Below, in pieces: positions 1 to 5,913 of a stretch of DNA of 27,874 nt. The first letter of the stretch is position 1. Each line of letters opens with the position of its first letter. The stretch spans positions 1 through 27,874 of IMG/VR virus record IMGVR_UViG_3300009147_000022; one strand, 5' to 3'. The position numbers were made by a program, and so were the translations under genes. The notes beneath the pieces are model-generated. The model searched no databases. It saw nothing but the letters and a program-made list of their open reading frames with translations, and was not told the DNA's origin. The stretch is from a virus.

Positions 1-1
1 A

Positions 2-196
2 CCCGGCACACGGTGGCCCTGCTCGCACTTCGAGGGCGCGCAACGCGTCGTCCGTGTCCTCACCGCCATCGAAGCGCAGGCCGAGCCGGCCGGCTTCCTC
101 CGCGGTGACGAGTACATCCAATCGGCGATCGCCGACATGCACGCCGCCGCGCGCCCCGGCCGGCCGCCCGGGCCCGCGACGCCGCCCCGGCCGTAG
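2..196 (+). CDS. C-terminal end of an unidentified plus-strand protein (partial)
   Basis: The plus strand is open from the window edge to a TAG at 194-196, giving the last 64 residues of a protein whose start lies outside. Codon third positions are strongly G/C in this frame. The segment contains a Trp-Pro-Cys-Ser-His-Phe motif, a helical stretch, and a Pro/Arg/Gly-rich end. I do not recognise the family. It is the only gene on this strand, and it converges on the phage operon with a strong hairpin between them. It could be a host flanking gene or a phage gene from an oppositely transcribed module; the sequence does not decide. Confidence 0.5.
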   Translation, partial: PGTRWPCSHFEGAQRVVRVLTAIEAQAEPAGFLRGDEYIQSAIADMHAAARPGRPPGPATPPRP

Positions 197-218
197 GGAA
201 CCCCCGGACAGCAGAGAA

Positions 219-251
219 CGCCCCGCCCCTCCGCATTGGAGGGGCGGGGCG
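219..251. terminator. Strong bidirectional hairpin terminator
   Basis: A perfect 14-bp inverted repeat (arms 219-232 and 238-251, cgccccgcccctcc) surrounds a 5-nt loop (gcatt). On the minus strand the hairpin is followed by a T-rich stretch (gttctctgctgt), as expected for intrinsic termination of the phage late operon that ends at 277. It also lies just after the plus-strand stop at 196, so it can serve both convergent genes. Confidence 0.85.
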
Positions 252-276
252 AACGCTACACAAGGGGGATTTCAGG

Positions 277-561
277 TTACTCGACCAGCGTGAAGTCCAG
301 GTAGTAGAAGCGGCCCGGCTCGAAGCTCACCGCCGGGTTGTCGACGCGCAGCACGAGCTCACCCGACGGAGTGGCCGCGGCGTAGCGCTGATCCTCCGGC
401 ACATCCGGGTCATAGCTCGGGAAGAACCGGTAGGTGCGCGGCCACGTCATCATGTCGGTCGGCTCCGACTGGCCGGAACTGCTGTTGTAGCGCATCACCT
501 GCACCGGACCGCTGGTCGACTGCTCGACGGTGTTGCAGCGGAACTTGGCGCGGATGGTCAC
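277..561 (-). CDS. Conserved small phage protein of unknown function
   Basis: This is a 94-aa protein starting at GTG 561, which overlaps the stop of the Tad2-like gene (GTGA), with AAGGAG seven bases upstream. It begins Met-Thr-Ile-Arg-Ala-Lys-Phe-Arg-Cys. It contains a central YRFFP..DP block, the motif AATPSGEL, and a C-terminal FEPGRFYYLDFT segment. From memory, this pattern (I/R/A/K-F start, W/Y.ATPSG, EPG..YY.DFT end) recurs in small phage proteins annotated as hypothetical. The fold looks like a small all-beta domain. Its role is unknown; translational coupling to the Tad2-like gene suggests a joint accessory or anti-defence role, which is inference. It is the last gene of the operon. 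Confidence 0.82.
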   Translation of the reverse strand: MTIRAKFRCNTVEQSTSGPVQVMRYNSSSGQSEPTDMMTWPRTYRFFPSYDPDVPEDQRYAAATPSGELVLRVDNPAVSFEPGRFYYLDFTLVE

Positions 562-875
562 GGGCTGTCTCCTTTGATGTGGCCGTCGACCGGTACCCAG
601 TCGCGGGCGAGGATGTCCGACTGCGACGGCGCCCACGGCACCACCTCACCGTCGGCGTTGAAGATGTCGACGTGCGCCCGGTAGGTGACCTGCCGGCCGA
701 CGAGTTCGGGCGCGGCGTCGCCGAGCGGGCGGCCCTCGGTGATCGTGATGGACGAGCCGGGGACGAGGACGAGCCACTTGCCCGGGACGCGCCAGCCGGT
801 GCGGGTCACCCGATGGCCAGCGCGCAGCAGCTCAAGCGCGCCACCGAAGTCGGTCGGGACATCGATCACGGTCAC
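558..875 (-). CDS. Tad2-like (DUF2829) anti-Thoeris protein
   Basis: This 105-aa protein starts at GTG 875 with a perfect GAGGAG six bases upstream. It matches the DUF2829/Tad2 pattern along its whole length: FGGALELLRAGHRVTRTGW, then LVLVPGSSI, then EGRPLG, then the YRAHVDIFNADG segment, then VPWAPSQSDILARDW. Known Tad2 proteins are small phage proteins that sequester the gcADPR signal made by Thoeris defence, so the effector is not triggered. Family membership is read from the motif string; anti-Thoeris activity is inferred from the family. It lies after the holin region and overlaps the 94-aa gene downstream, so both are probably expressed late with the lysis genes unless a promoter was missed. 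Confidence 0.88.
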   Translation of the reverse strand: MTVIDVPTDFGGALELLRAGHRVTRTGWRVPGKWLVLVPGSSITITEGRPLGDAAPELVGRQVTYRAHVDIFNADGEVVPWAPSQSDILARDWVPVDGHIKGDSP

Positions 876-897
876 GTGGTTCTCCTCAGCGTCGTCG

Positions 898-1054
898 TCA
901 GAACACCGGCTGGCCGGCGATGCCCACGCCGGCGATCAGCACCGCCGCGGCGATCAGGCACTGAGCGGCCGCCGTGCGGTCCTCGGCGACCGCCGACCAA
1001 GGCGAAGATCGCAGCGATCAGGAACCCCGCCACCATCACGATCGCCCCGTACAC
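898..1054 (-). pseudogene. Small two-helix membrane protein, apparently frameshifted
   Basis: From GTG 1054, two bases after the holin stop, the first frame encodes a clear membrane helix (MYGAIVMVAGFLIAAIFALV) and then turns into an Arg/Gly-rich string that does not look coding. In the +1 frame a second membrane helix begins at once (AEDRTAAAQCLIAAAVLIAG and on) and ends at a TGA at 898-900. That frame has no start codon of its own before the helix. Removing one base near 985-1000 would join the two into a 50-aa two-helix protein. This points to a frameshift mutation or a sequencing error. Read in the first frame only, the product is 60 aa and ends at 872, overlapping the next start. Confidence 0.6.
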
Positions 1055-1056
1055 GC

Positions 1057-1287
1057 TCAGCCCCCGAGGTCCGGCCGCGGCGTGTGCTTGGCGCGGTAGC
1101 CGGCGATCCACGCCGCGGCGGCCGGCAGCAGCGGCGCGACGAACACCTCAAGCCAGTCCGGCAGCCCAGCAACCAGGTTCGCGTCGGTGACCCCGTTCAG
1201 GATCCCGAGCAGCGCCGACGTCGCAATGTACACCGCGATCGTGGCTGCCTTCACCTTCCGCTCTATCGGCGGGGAAGAGGTCGACAT
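1057..1287 (-). CDS. Phage holin
   Basis: This 76-aa protein starts at ATG 1287 after GGAAGGAAA. A short polar N-terminus (SPPIERKVKAA) is followed by a membrane helix at about residues 15-32 (TIAVYIATSALLGILNG). Next comes a loop with DANLVAGLPDWLEVF and a second hydrophobic segment at about 48-66 (VAPLLPAAAAWIAGY). The end is basic (RAKHTPRP). Size, two helices, charged tail and position near the endolysin fit the small holins of actinobacterial phages, which permeabilise the membrane to release the endolysin. An adjacent broken gene also encodes membrane helices and could be a second holin-like component. Confidence 0.8.
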   Translation of the reverse strand: MSTSSPPIERKVKAATIAVYIATSALLGILNGVTDANLVAGLPDWLEVFVAPLLPAAAAWIAGYRAKHTPRPDLGG

Positions 1288-1311
1288 GGCAGGTTTCCTT
1301 CCATCAATCCG

Positions 1312-1512
1312 TCATTCCGCGAGGCGGATCTGCATCTCCCGGTTTTTGCGCTCAAGCTCGATGTTCTGCAGCTCGAGCGCGTGGATGCGTTCCATGGATC
1401 TGCGGAGTTCCTGCGCGGTTTGGCGCCGTTCTTCGGCGAGCTCGCGGCGGAGTTCCGAGGTTTCGCTCCGGGCGGCTTTGACTTCCTCCTGGAGCTGGTC
1501 GACCAGCTGCAT
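1312..1512 (-). CDS. Coiled-coil protein, N-terminally truncated or rearranged
   Basis: The frame encodes a long uninterrupted amphipathic helix: QLVDQLQEEVKAARSETSEL, then many Glu/Arg heptads, to MQIRLAE at the stop 1312-1314. Coding character begins near 1572 with a short hydrophobic piece (RVLIVTAAEKNVASS), but no start codon with a ribosome site lies there. The only usable in-frame ATG is at 1512. It sits eight bases after the TAG (1521-1523) of the preceding 58-aa frame, so termination-reinitiation could give a 66-aa product. In intact relatives I would expect an N-terminal membrane helix anchoring such a coiled coil; here it is missing or fused out of frame to the upstream gene. Confidence 0.5.
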   Translation of the reverse strand: MQLVDQLQEEVKAARSETSELRRELAEERRQTAQELRRSMERIHALELQNIELERKNREMQIRLAE

Positions 1513-1520
1513 CGAGCTGG

Positions 1521-1697
1521 CTACGTTCTTCTCCGCGGCGGTGACGATGAGGACGCGCCGGTTGCTGGGTAGCAGCAGCAGTCGGGCAGCGCCGCCTCGA
1601 TCTCCTGCGGCTGAGTGCGGCCGGCGAGGCTGCCGGCGCCGGCGGTGACGCACAGACCGAGCAGGTAGATCGCGAGCGGGTGCCGGCGGCCGGGCAT
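1521..1697 (-). pseudogene. Truncated small membrane protein (lysis region)
   Basis: ATG 1697 has GAAGGA ten bases upstream and follows the endolysin stop (1712) by 14 bases, so the start is convincing. The first 35 residues look real: MPGRRHPLAIYLLGLCVTAG, a membrane helix, then AGRTQPQEIEAALPD. After that the frame becomes Cys-Cys-Cys and Ser/Pro/Arg-rich and stops at 1521, while coding character moves to the -1 frame of the coiled-coil gene. No slippery heptamer is visible at the switch, so a deletion or frameshift is more likely than programmed shifting. Holin- or antiholin-like function is possible from position only. Confidence 0.55.
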
Positions 1698-1711
1698 GCG
1701 CGCGGGATCCT

Positions 1712-2608
1712 TCAGGGCGTCGATGGCGTCTCGGGATCGGCGACGCCAATCCGGATCCGGGTCAGCGCGGCGAGGAGCTCGTCGGTGACCTTGTCGCCGA
1801 GCAGTGCGGCGAGTCGCTGCGCCAGCTGCTCCGGGTCGCCGGCCTCCAACGCAGCGAGTAGCTCCTCGACCTGGTCGACCTCGGCGAGCAGCTCGGCGCG
1901 GGTCGCATCCAACCGAGCCTTGATCTCGTCGTCCATCTCGTCGATGCGACCCACGGCCTCCAGGATGGTCAGCACCGCCTGCTTGATCGGGTACACCTCG
2001 GCCACGCGGCCCTGGATGTTGACCAGCTTGGCGCGGTCGTCGTCGGTGAACATGTCGTCTCCTCCACTGGCGATCAGCTGGGCAACCCGCACCCTGAAGG
2101 CCGCCATGTCGATGCCGACCGGGTCCGTCTTCCCGGCCGGGTTCCACTCCCGGTGCGCGCCTGCCCGCGACGCGGTGAGGCCGAGGTGGCGCAGCATCGC
2201 CGCCACACCACGCTGGTAGGCGTCGAGCTGTACAACGGGCCAGGGCTCGCCGCGGTTATCGTCGCCGGCCTCCACGCCGATCACCCGCCGGTTCCCGGAG
2301 ACGCCCCACAGCCCGCCGGAGCCGGCGTGGTTGCACACGCCGGCCGCCACAACCCACCAGTGCCCGTTGCGGCCCACGTAGGTCTGCGCGATCGGTGGCG
2401 GCGCCGAGGAGGAGCCGTTGAGCAGGACGTTGACCTCCGCCTGGTCGGTCGCGGTCCGCGACCCGGCGGTCGCATGGCAGATCACCCCGACCGGGTCCAT
2501 CGCGTCCAGGTCGTAGCCGGGCGCGCCGCGGGTCTGCCAGCCCGGGACCTCGTGCACGGTGAGGCCGGCGCCGCGAAGTACGTCGGCGAGCCACGTCAGG
2601 CGAGTCAT
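1712..2608 (-). CDS. Endolysin: N-acetylmuramoyl-L-alanine amidase (Amidase_2)
   Basis: This 298-aa protein starts at ATG 2608 with GAAGGGAAG upstream. The N-terminal amidase_2 domain (about residues 35-180) carries the expected zinc and catalytic positions: H45 in ICHATAG, E113 in GVEAGDDNRG, H152 in AHREWNPAGK, K160 and D162 in KTDP. The family cuts the bond between muramic acid and L-alanine in peptidoglycan. Residues 185-290 form a helical, Glu-rich region (coiled coil around IDEMDDEIKARL to LLAALEAGD) rather than a recognisable wall-binding repeat. There is no signal peptide, so export should depend on the holin. It opens the lysis module after the tail fibre gene. Confidence 0.92.
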   Translation of the reverse strand: MTRLTWLADVLRGAGLTVHEVPGWQTRGAPGYDLDAMDPVGVICHATAGSRTATDQAEVNVLLNGSSSAPPPIAQTYVGRNGHWWVVAAGVCNHAGSGGLWGVSGNRRVIGVEAGDDNRGEPWPVVQLDAYQRGVAAMLRHLGLTASRAGAHREWNPAGKTDPVGIDMAAFRVRVAQLIASGGDDMFTDDDRAKLVNIQGRVAEVYPIKQAVLTILEAVGRIDEMDDEIKARLDATRAELLAEVDQVEELLAALEAGDPEQLAQRLAALLGDKVTDELLAALTRIRIGVADPETPSTP

Positions 2609-2624
2609 CGGCTTCCCTTCGTCC

Positions 2625-3140
2625 TCAGTACGACGCCAACTTCACCGACCACCAGGCCGTGTTCGCGACGACGTTCAGCGCGGCGCCGCTGGTCTGCTGG
2701 ACGAACACCTCGATGTAGTCGTTCACGGCGAACGAGGTTCCGATCACTCCGCCCACGGCCATTCCGTGGTTCGCCGCCGGGACGTTCCCCAAGTGGTTGA
2801 GGAAATAGTTCGTGGCGACGCCGTTCTTCCGGAACGTCAGGTCCCGAACTCCGGTTGCGTTGCCGGCCCACTGCATCGTCGCGAAGCACTCGTACCAGCC
2901 GGCCTCTTGGACGGTGTAGCGGCTCGGGTTGGTCGCACCGTCGTGCCCGTTGTGGGAATCCTTGTCCTCGGCGTCCCAGCTGATCGCCGTGAACGCAGTA
3001 TCGTTGATCGACTGGTTCGTGGTGCGGCGGAACACGCCCACCGGCGGGAGACGCAAAGCATTGAGCTGATCGCGCCATTCCGTGTTTCCCATCGACGCGG
3101 TGACGATCTCGCCGACGGTCCACGTCTTCGGTGCCGCCAT
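2625..3140 (-). CDS. Tail fibre / receptor-binding-like minor tail protein
   Basis: This 171-aa protein has an ATG at 3140 that overlaps the stop of the previous gene (TGATG). It starts with KTWTVGEIVTASMGNTEWRD, an N-terminal signature I know from short fibre proteins of actinobacterial phages. The remainder is rich in beta strands, Asn and aromatic residues (GWYECFATMQW, RDLTFRKNGV, YIEVFVQQTSGA, NTAWWSVKLASY), resembling a C1q/TNF-like jelly roll used as a trimeric tip domain. A role in host-surface binding is inferred from this and from its place between tail genes and endolysin. Confidence 0.72.
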   Translation of the reverse strand: MAAPKTWTVGEIVTASMGNTEWRDQLNALRLPPVGVFRRTTNQSINDTAFTAISWDAEDKDSHNGHDGATNPSRYTVQEAGWYECFATMQWAGNATGVRDLTFRKNGVATNYFLNHLGNVPAANHGMAVGGVIGTSFAVNDYIEVFVQQTSGAALNVVANTAWWSVKLASY

Positions 3141-3565
3141 CAGGGCGCCCTGTCGTTGAACACCAGATTATTGGGATCCGGGTGCCAGTTGATCTGCCGG
3201 TCCGGCGTCGCCTCATCGAACGTCGCCTCGATCTCGGCAGGGTCGGCCGGGAACAGCACCGGGCGCCACCGGCCGCCCGAAACGGCGTTGACGCACTCCG
3301 GGCACAGGAACCGCGGGTCGGCCGGCGAGACGACCTGCGCGGAGTTGCAGTCGCAGTCAGCGACCCACCGGCCGTGGTTGACGTAGGCGAGGACCGGGCG
3401 CAGCACATCGGTCTGGTCGGGCCGCGGCAGCTGCACCCGGTTGTGCCGCTCCCAGTAGTCGAGGACCCGCTCGGCGACCGGCATGTCGGCGGGCATGTGA
3501 GGACGGGAGTAGAAGTCCTCGGCGCGCACAACGCGGCGGGCGGGCCGCAGCTCAACCATCGACAC
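3140..3565 (-). CDS. Tail-region zinc-ribbon protein, function unknown
   Basis: This 141-aa protein can start at GTG 3565 or ATG 3559; both sit behind a strong AGGAGGAGGGG stretch. Residues 70-92 hold a CxC (DCDC) and a CPEC pair about 17 residues apart, a likely zinc-binding ribbon. Around it are Trp/Pro-rich segments (VNHGRWVAD, SGGRWRPVLFPADPAEIEA) and an end with INWHPDPNNLVFND. I do not know its function. It is placed between the large distal tail protein and the fibre, with overlap to the fibre start, so a structural or assembly role in the tail tip is likely. Confidence 0.8.
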   Translation of the reverse strand: MSMVELRPARRVVRAEDFYSRPHMPADMPVAERVLDYWERHNRVQLPRPDQTDVLRPVLAYVNHGRWVADCDCNSAQVVSPADPRFLCPECVNAVSGGRWRPVLFPADPAEIEATFDEATPDRQINWHPDPNNLVFNDRAP

Positions 3566-3588
3566 TCTCCCCTCCTCCTCGCGTCACG

Positions 3589-5910
3589 TCAGTAGGCGAG
3601 CCGGGTCGTCGACCCGAGGACCGAATAGACCGAGGAATCGAGCTGCCACACCGTGTCCAGGTTCGGACTCGTGTTGATCTCGATATCGTGCTTATTGACG
3701 CCGAGCACCTCGGTGTACCCCTCGACGAAAAGCACCGGCGCCGCCGAAGGCGCAGTCGAAGGCAGCCCAGTCACGGTGAACAGGCTCGAGATGTCCGACG
3801 CCAGAATCGCCTTGTAGTTGCTCAACGTGTTGATGTTCTCGATCGCGAGCCGATTCATCCGCGGGCCCGGATCCCCGTAGCGTTGGGTCAGCCACTGGCC
3901 GGCGTTGATCGCCTCATCATCGGTCGTCCACAGGCCGTCGATGCGTTTCTCGTAGGCGCCGTGCTCGTCATAGCTCGACTGGTTACGGACCCACTGCTCC
4001 ACGCCGTCCGGCCGGCGCGCACCCACCGAGTTGACGAGCTTCTGATCGTCGTCGACGAACTCCGAATCCGGGCTGATCCGGGTCGCGGCGACACTCCACG
4101 CCGAGGTCGCGTTGTAGCGGAACTGGCGGGTCTGGAACACCGGGTTGCCGGAGCGGCTGATGAGGAACAGGCCCGACTCGGTGTCCTCGACGTCCCGCAT
4201 CGTCGTCATCCAGTCCTTGCCGCCCTCGGCCTGCCCCGAGATGTTGCTCAGCGACGTGCCCTGGACCGTGGCGAGCCCGGCCAGGCCCGCGTAGCCGGCC
4301 AGGCGCAGGAACCGGTTGCCGCTTGACTCGCTGGCCCAGGTTCCGGCGGCCAGCCCGACGTCGCGGTGCGCGGTGACGCTGCCCGAGGACAGCACCTTCC
4401 GGTACACCGCGACGTGCGCGATCACCCCGTCGTACACGTTGACGGTGTTGCCGGCGACCTGGACGTGCTTCACGAACTGGTTCCACTCGTTGATCCAGGT
4501 CAGGCTCGCCGAGCTGCCGTCGACGTAGGCGACGAGCGCCGAGGTGTCCGCGTTCACGGTCACCGCGACGTGATGGGTGTTTCCGTCGGTGAGGGCCGCC
4601 AGGCCGCTCGCGGTCGAGGTGCCCTGGGTGACGCCCTCCCGGATCGCGGAGATCCGCAGCTTGCCGGAGGCGTCGGTGTCCAGCCGGAAGAAGTAGGTGC
4701 CGCCGTCGGTCAGCTCGATCATCGGCCGCTGGTTCACATCGACCTTCAGCCACGCCTCGACGCTGACCTGGTTGCCGAGCCCGATCGGATCGAGACCGGT
4801 GGCCTTGAGCCACTTCCCCGCGGTCGAGCTGGCCGGCGCGAAATCCGGCGCCCCCAGCCCGTCGGTGCCCGGGCCCACACCGGTGGCCCAGGCGATCGTG
4901 CCGCCGGCGCCGGTCTGCTGCTGCCGCAGCGACTGCACGGAACGGCCTGTGACGTCGCCGGCGCTGGTCACACCATCCGGCTCACCCAACGGCCAATACG
5001 CCCACAGGAGGCTCTCCTCGAGCACCTCCTCCTCGACGAACGAGCGCAGGTCGCGGCGGCGGCTCAGCAGCTTGAACCGGTCGGTCGCGGTGATCCGCGC
5101 CTCGGTGTAGCGGCCGCCACCCGGCCACGCCACCGGCCAGCCGTTCACGTGCCCGGTGTAGCGGTCGTAGTCGTCGCGGCCGGCCGGGTCGTACGTCGTC
5201 GCCGAGGCGCCGTCCTCGAGCTGCACCGCATCCACCCACACCTTGCGGCCCGCGTCGGAGGGCACACTGTTCGGCCACACCTGGATGTGGTGCTCGTTGC
5301 CGGTCGCGACGAACGTCACCGTGATCCGCTGCAGCGTGTCGAACTGGGTCGACGCCCCACCGAGCTGGACACCGGCGATGACGAGCAGCACCGCGGGCGA
5401 GCCGGTCGGCACCCAGACGTACGCCGAGGCCGTGTACGTCAGGCCCTTCTGCAGCCCCAGCACCGGCACGTCGGCGAGCGGCAGCACCCCGCCGACGCCC
5501 CAGTCGATGCGCATCGCCCAGGTGCCGTCCTGCGGATGCAGCTGCTCCCGGACCAGGGTCGGCGGCACCGACCCGCCGGTCACCCACGAGCCGAGCGACG
5601 TCTCGAAGCTCGACGAGGCGGTGTCGACCCAGTTCTTCGCCGTGACGTGCTGGCGGATCTGGATGAGCCGGTTCTTCCGGACGTTCGGGAAGTAGGGCGA
5701 GGCGGCGTTCGTGGAGGTGAACTCGCCGCCGGTGTTGTTCAGCCACAGCTCCGCGGAGCCGGGCTCCGCGCGGACGAACTCGTCGTTACGGCCCCGGGTG
5801 ATGCGGACGCCCTTGCCGAGCAGCACCCTGGACGTGATGTCCGTCCACACCGGGCTGGTCGACAGTGGCTGGCTGGCGAACGCGACCCGCACGCTCGTCG
5901 ACGTCAGCAC
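3589..5910 (-). CDS. Large distal/minor tail protein with LamG-like domain
   Basis: This 773-aa protein starts at GTG 5910, three bases after the tape measure stop. Residues 1-95 look like a distal-tail start (VRVAFASQPLSTSPVWTDIT, then ELWLNNTGGEF). Residues about 98-242 form a jelly-roll carbohydrate-binding-like domain (FETSLGSWV to WVDAVQLEDGASATTYDPAG). Residues 245-300 resemble a tail-hub segment (ARITATDRFKLL). Residues 301-520 are LamG/concanavalin-like: LLWAYWPLGEPDG, VSVEAWLKV, DGNTHHVAVTV, AYVDGSS, IAHVAVYRKVLS. The C-terminal 250 residues again look hub-like. It probably forms the tail tip and binds surface glycans; the glycan target cannot be read. Confidence 0.85.
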   Translation of the reverse strand: MLTSTSVRVAFASQPLSTSPVWTDITSRVLLGKGVRITRGRNDEFVRAEPGSAELWLNNTGGEFTSTNAASPYFPNVRKNRLIQIRQHVTAKNWVDTASSSFETSLGSWVTGGSVPPTLVREQLHPQDGTWAMRIDWGVGGVLPLADVPVLGLQKGLTYTASAYVWVPTGSPAVLLVIAGVQLGGASTQFDTLQRITVTFVATGNEHHIQVWPNSVPSDAGRKVWVDAVQLEDGASATTYDPAGRDDYDRYTGHVNGWPVAWPGGGRYTEARITATDRFKLLSRRRDLRSFVEEEVLEESLLWAYWPLGEPDGVTSAGDVTGRSVQSLRQQQTGAGGTIAWATGVGPGTDGLGAPDFAPASSTAGKWLKATGLDPIGLGNQVSVEAWLKVDVNQRPMIELTDGGTYFFRLDTDASGKLRISAIREGVTQGTSTASGLAALTDGNTHHVAVTVNADTSALVAYVDGSSASLTWINEWNQFVKHVQVAGNTVNVYDGVIAHVAVYRKVLSSGSVTAHRDVGLAAGTWASESSGNRFLRLAGYAGLAGLATVQGTSLSNISGQAEGGKDWMTTMRDVEDTESGLFLISRSGNPVFQTRQFRYNATSAWSVAATRISPDSEFVDDDQKLVNSVGARRPDGVEQWVRNQSSYDEHGAYEKRIDGLWTTDDEAINAGQWLTQRYGDPGPRMNRLAIENINTLSNYKAILASDISSLFTVTGLPSTAPSAAPVLFVEGYTEVLGVNKHDIEINTSPNLDTVWQLDSSVYSVLGSTTRLAY

Positions 5911-5913
5911 GCC

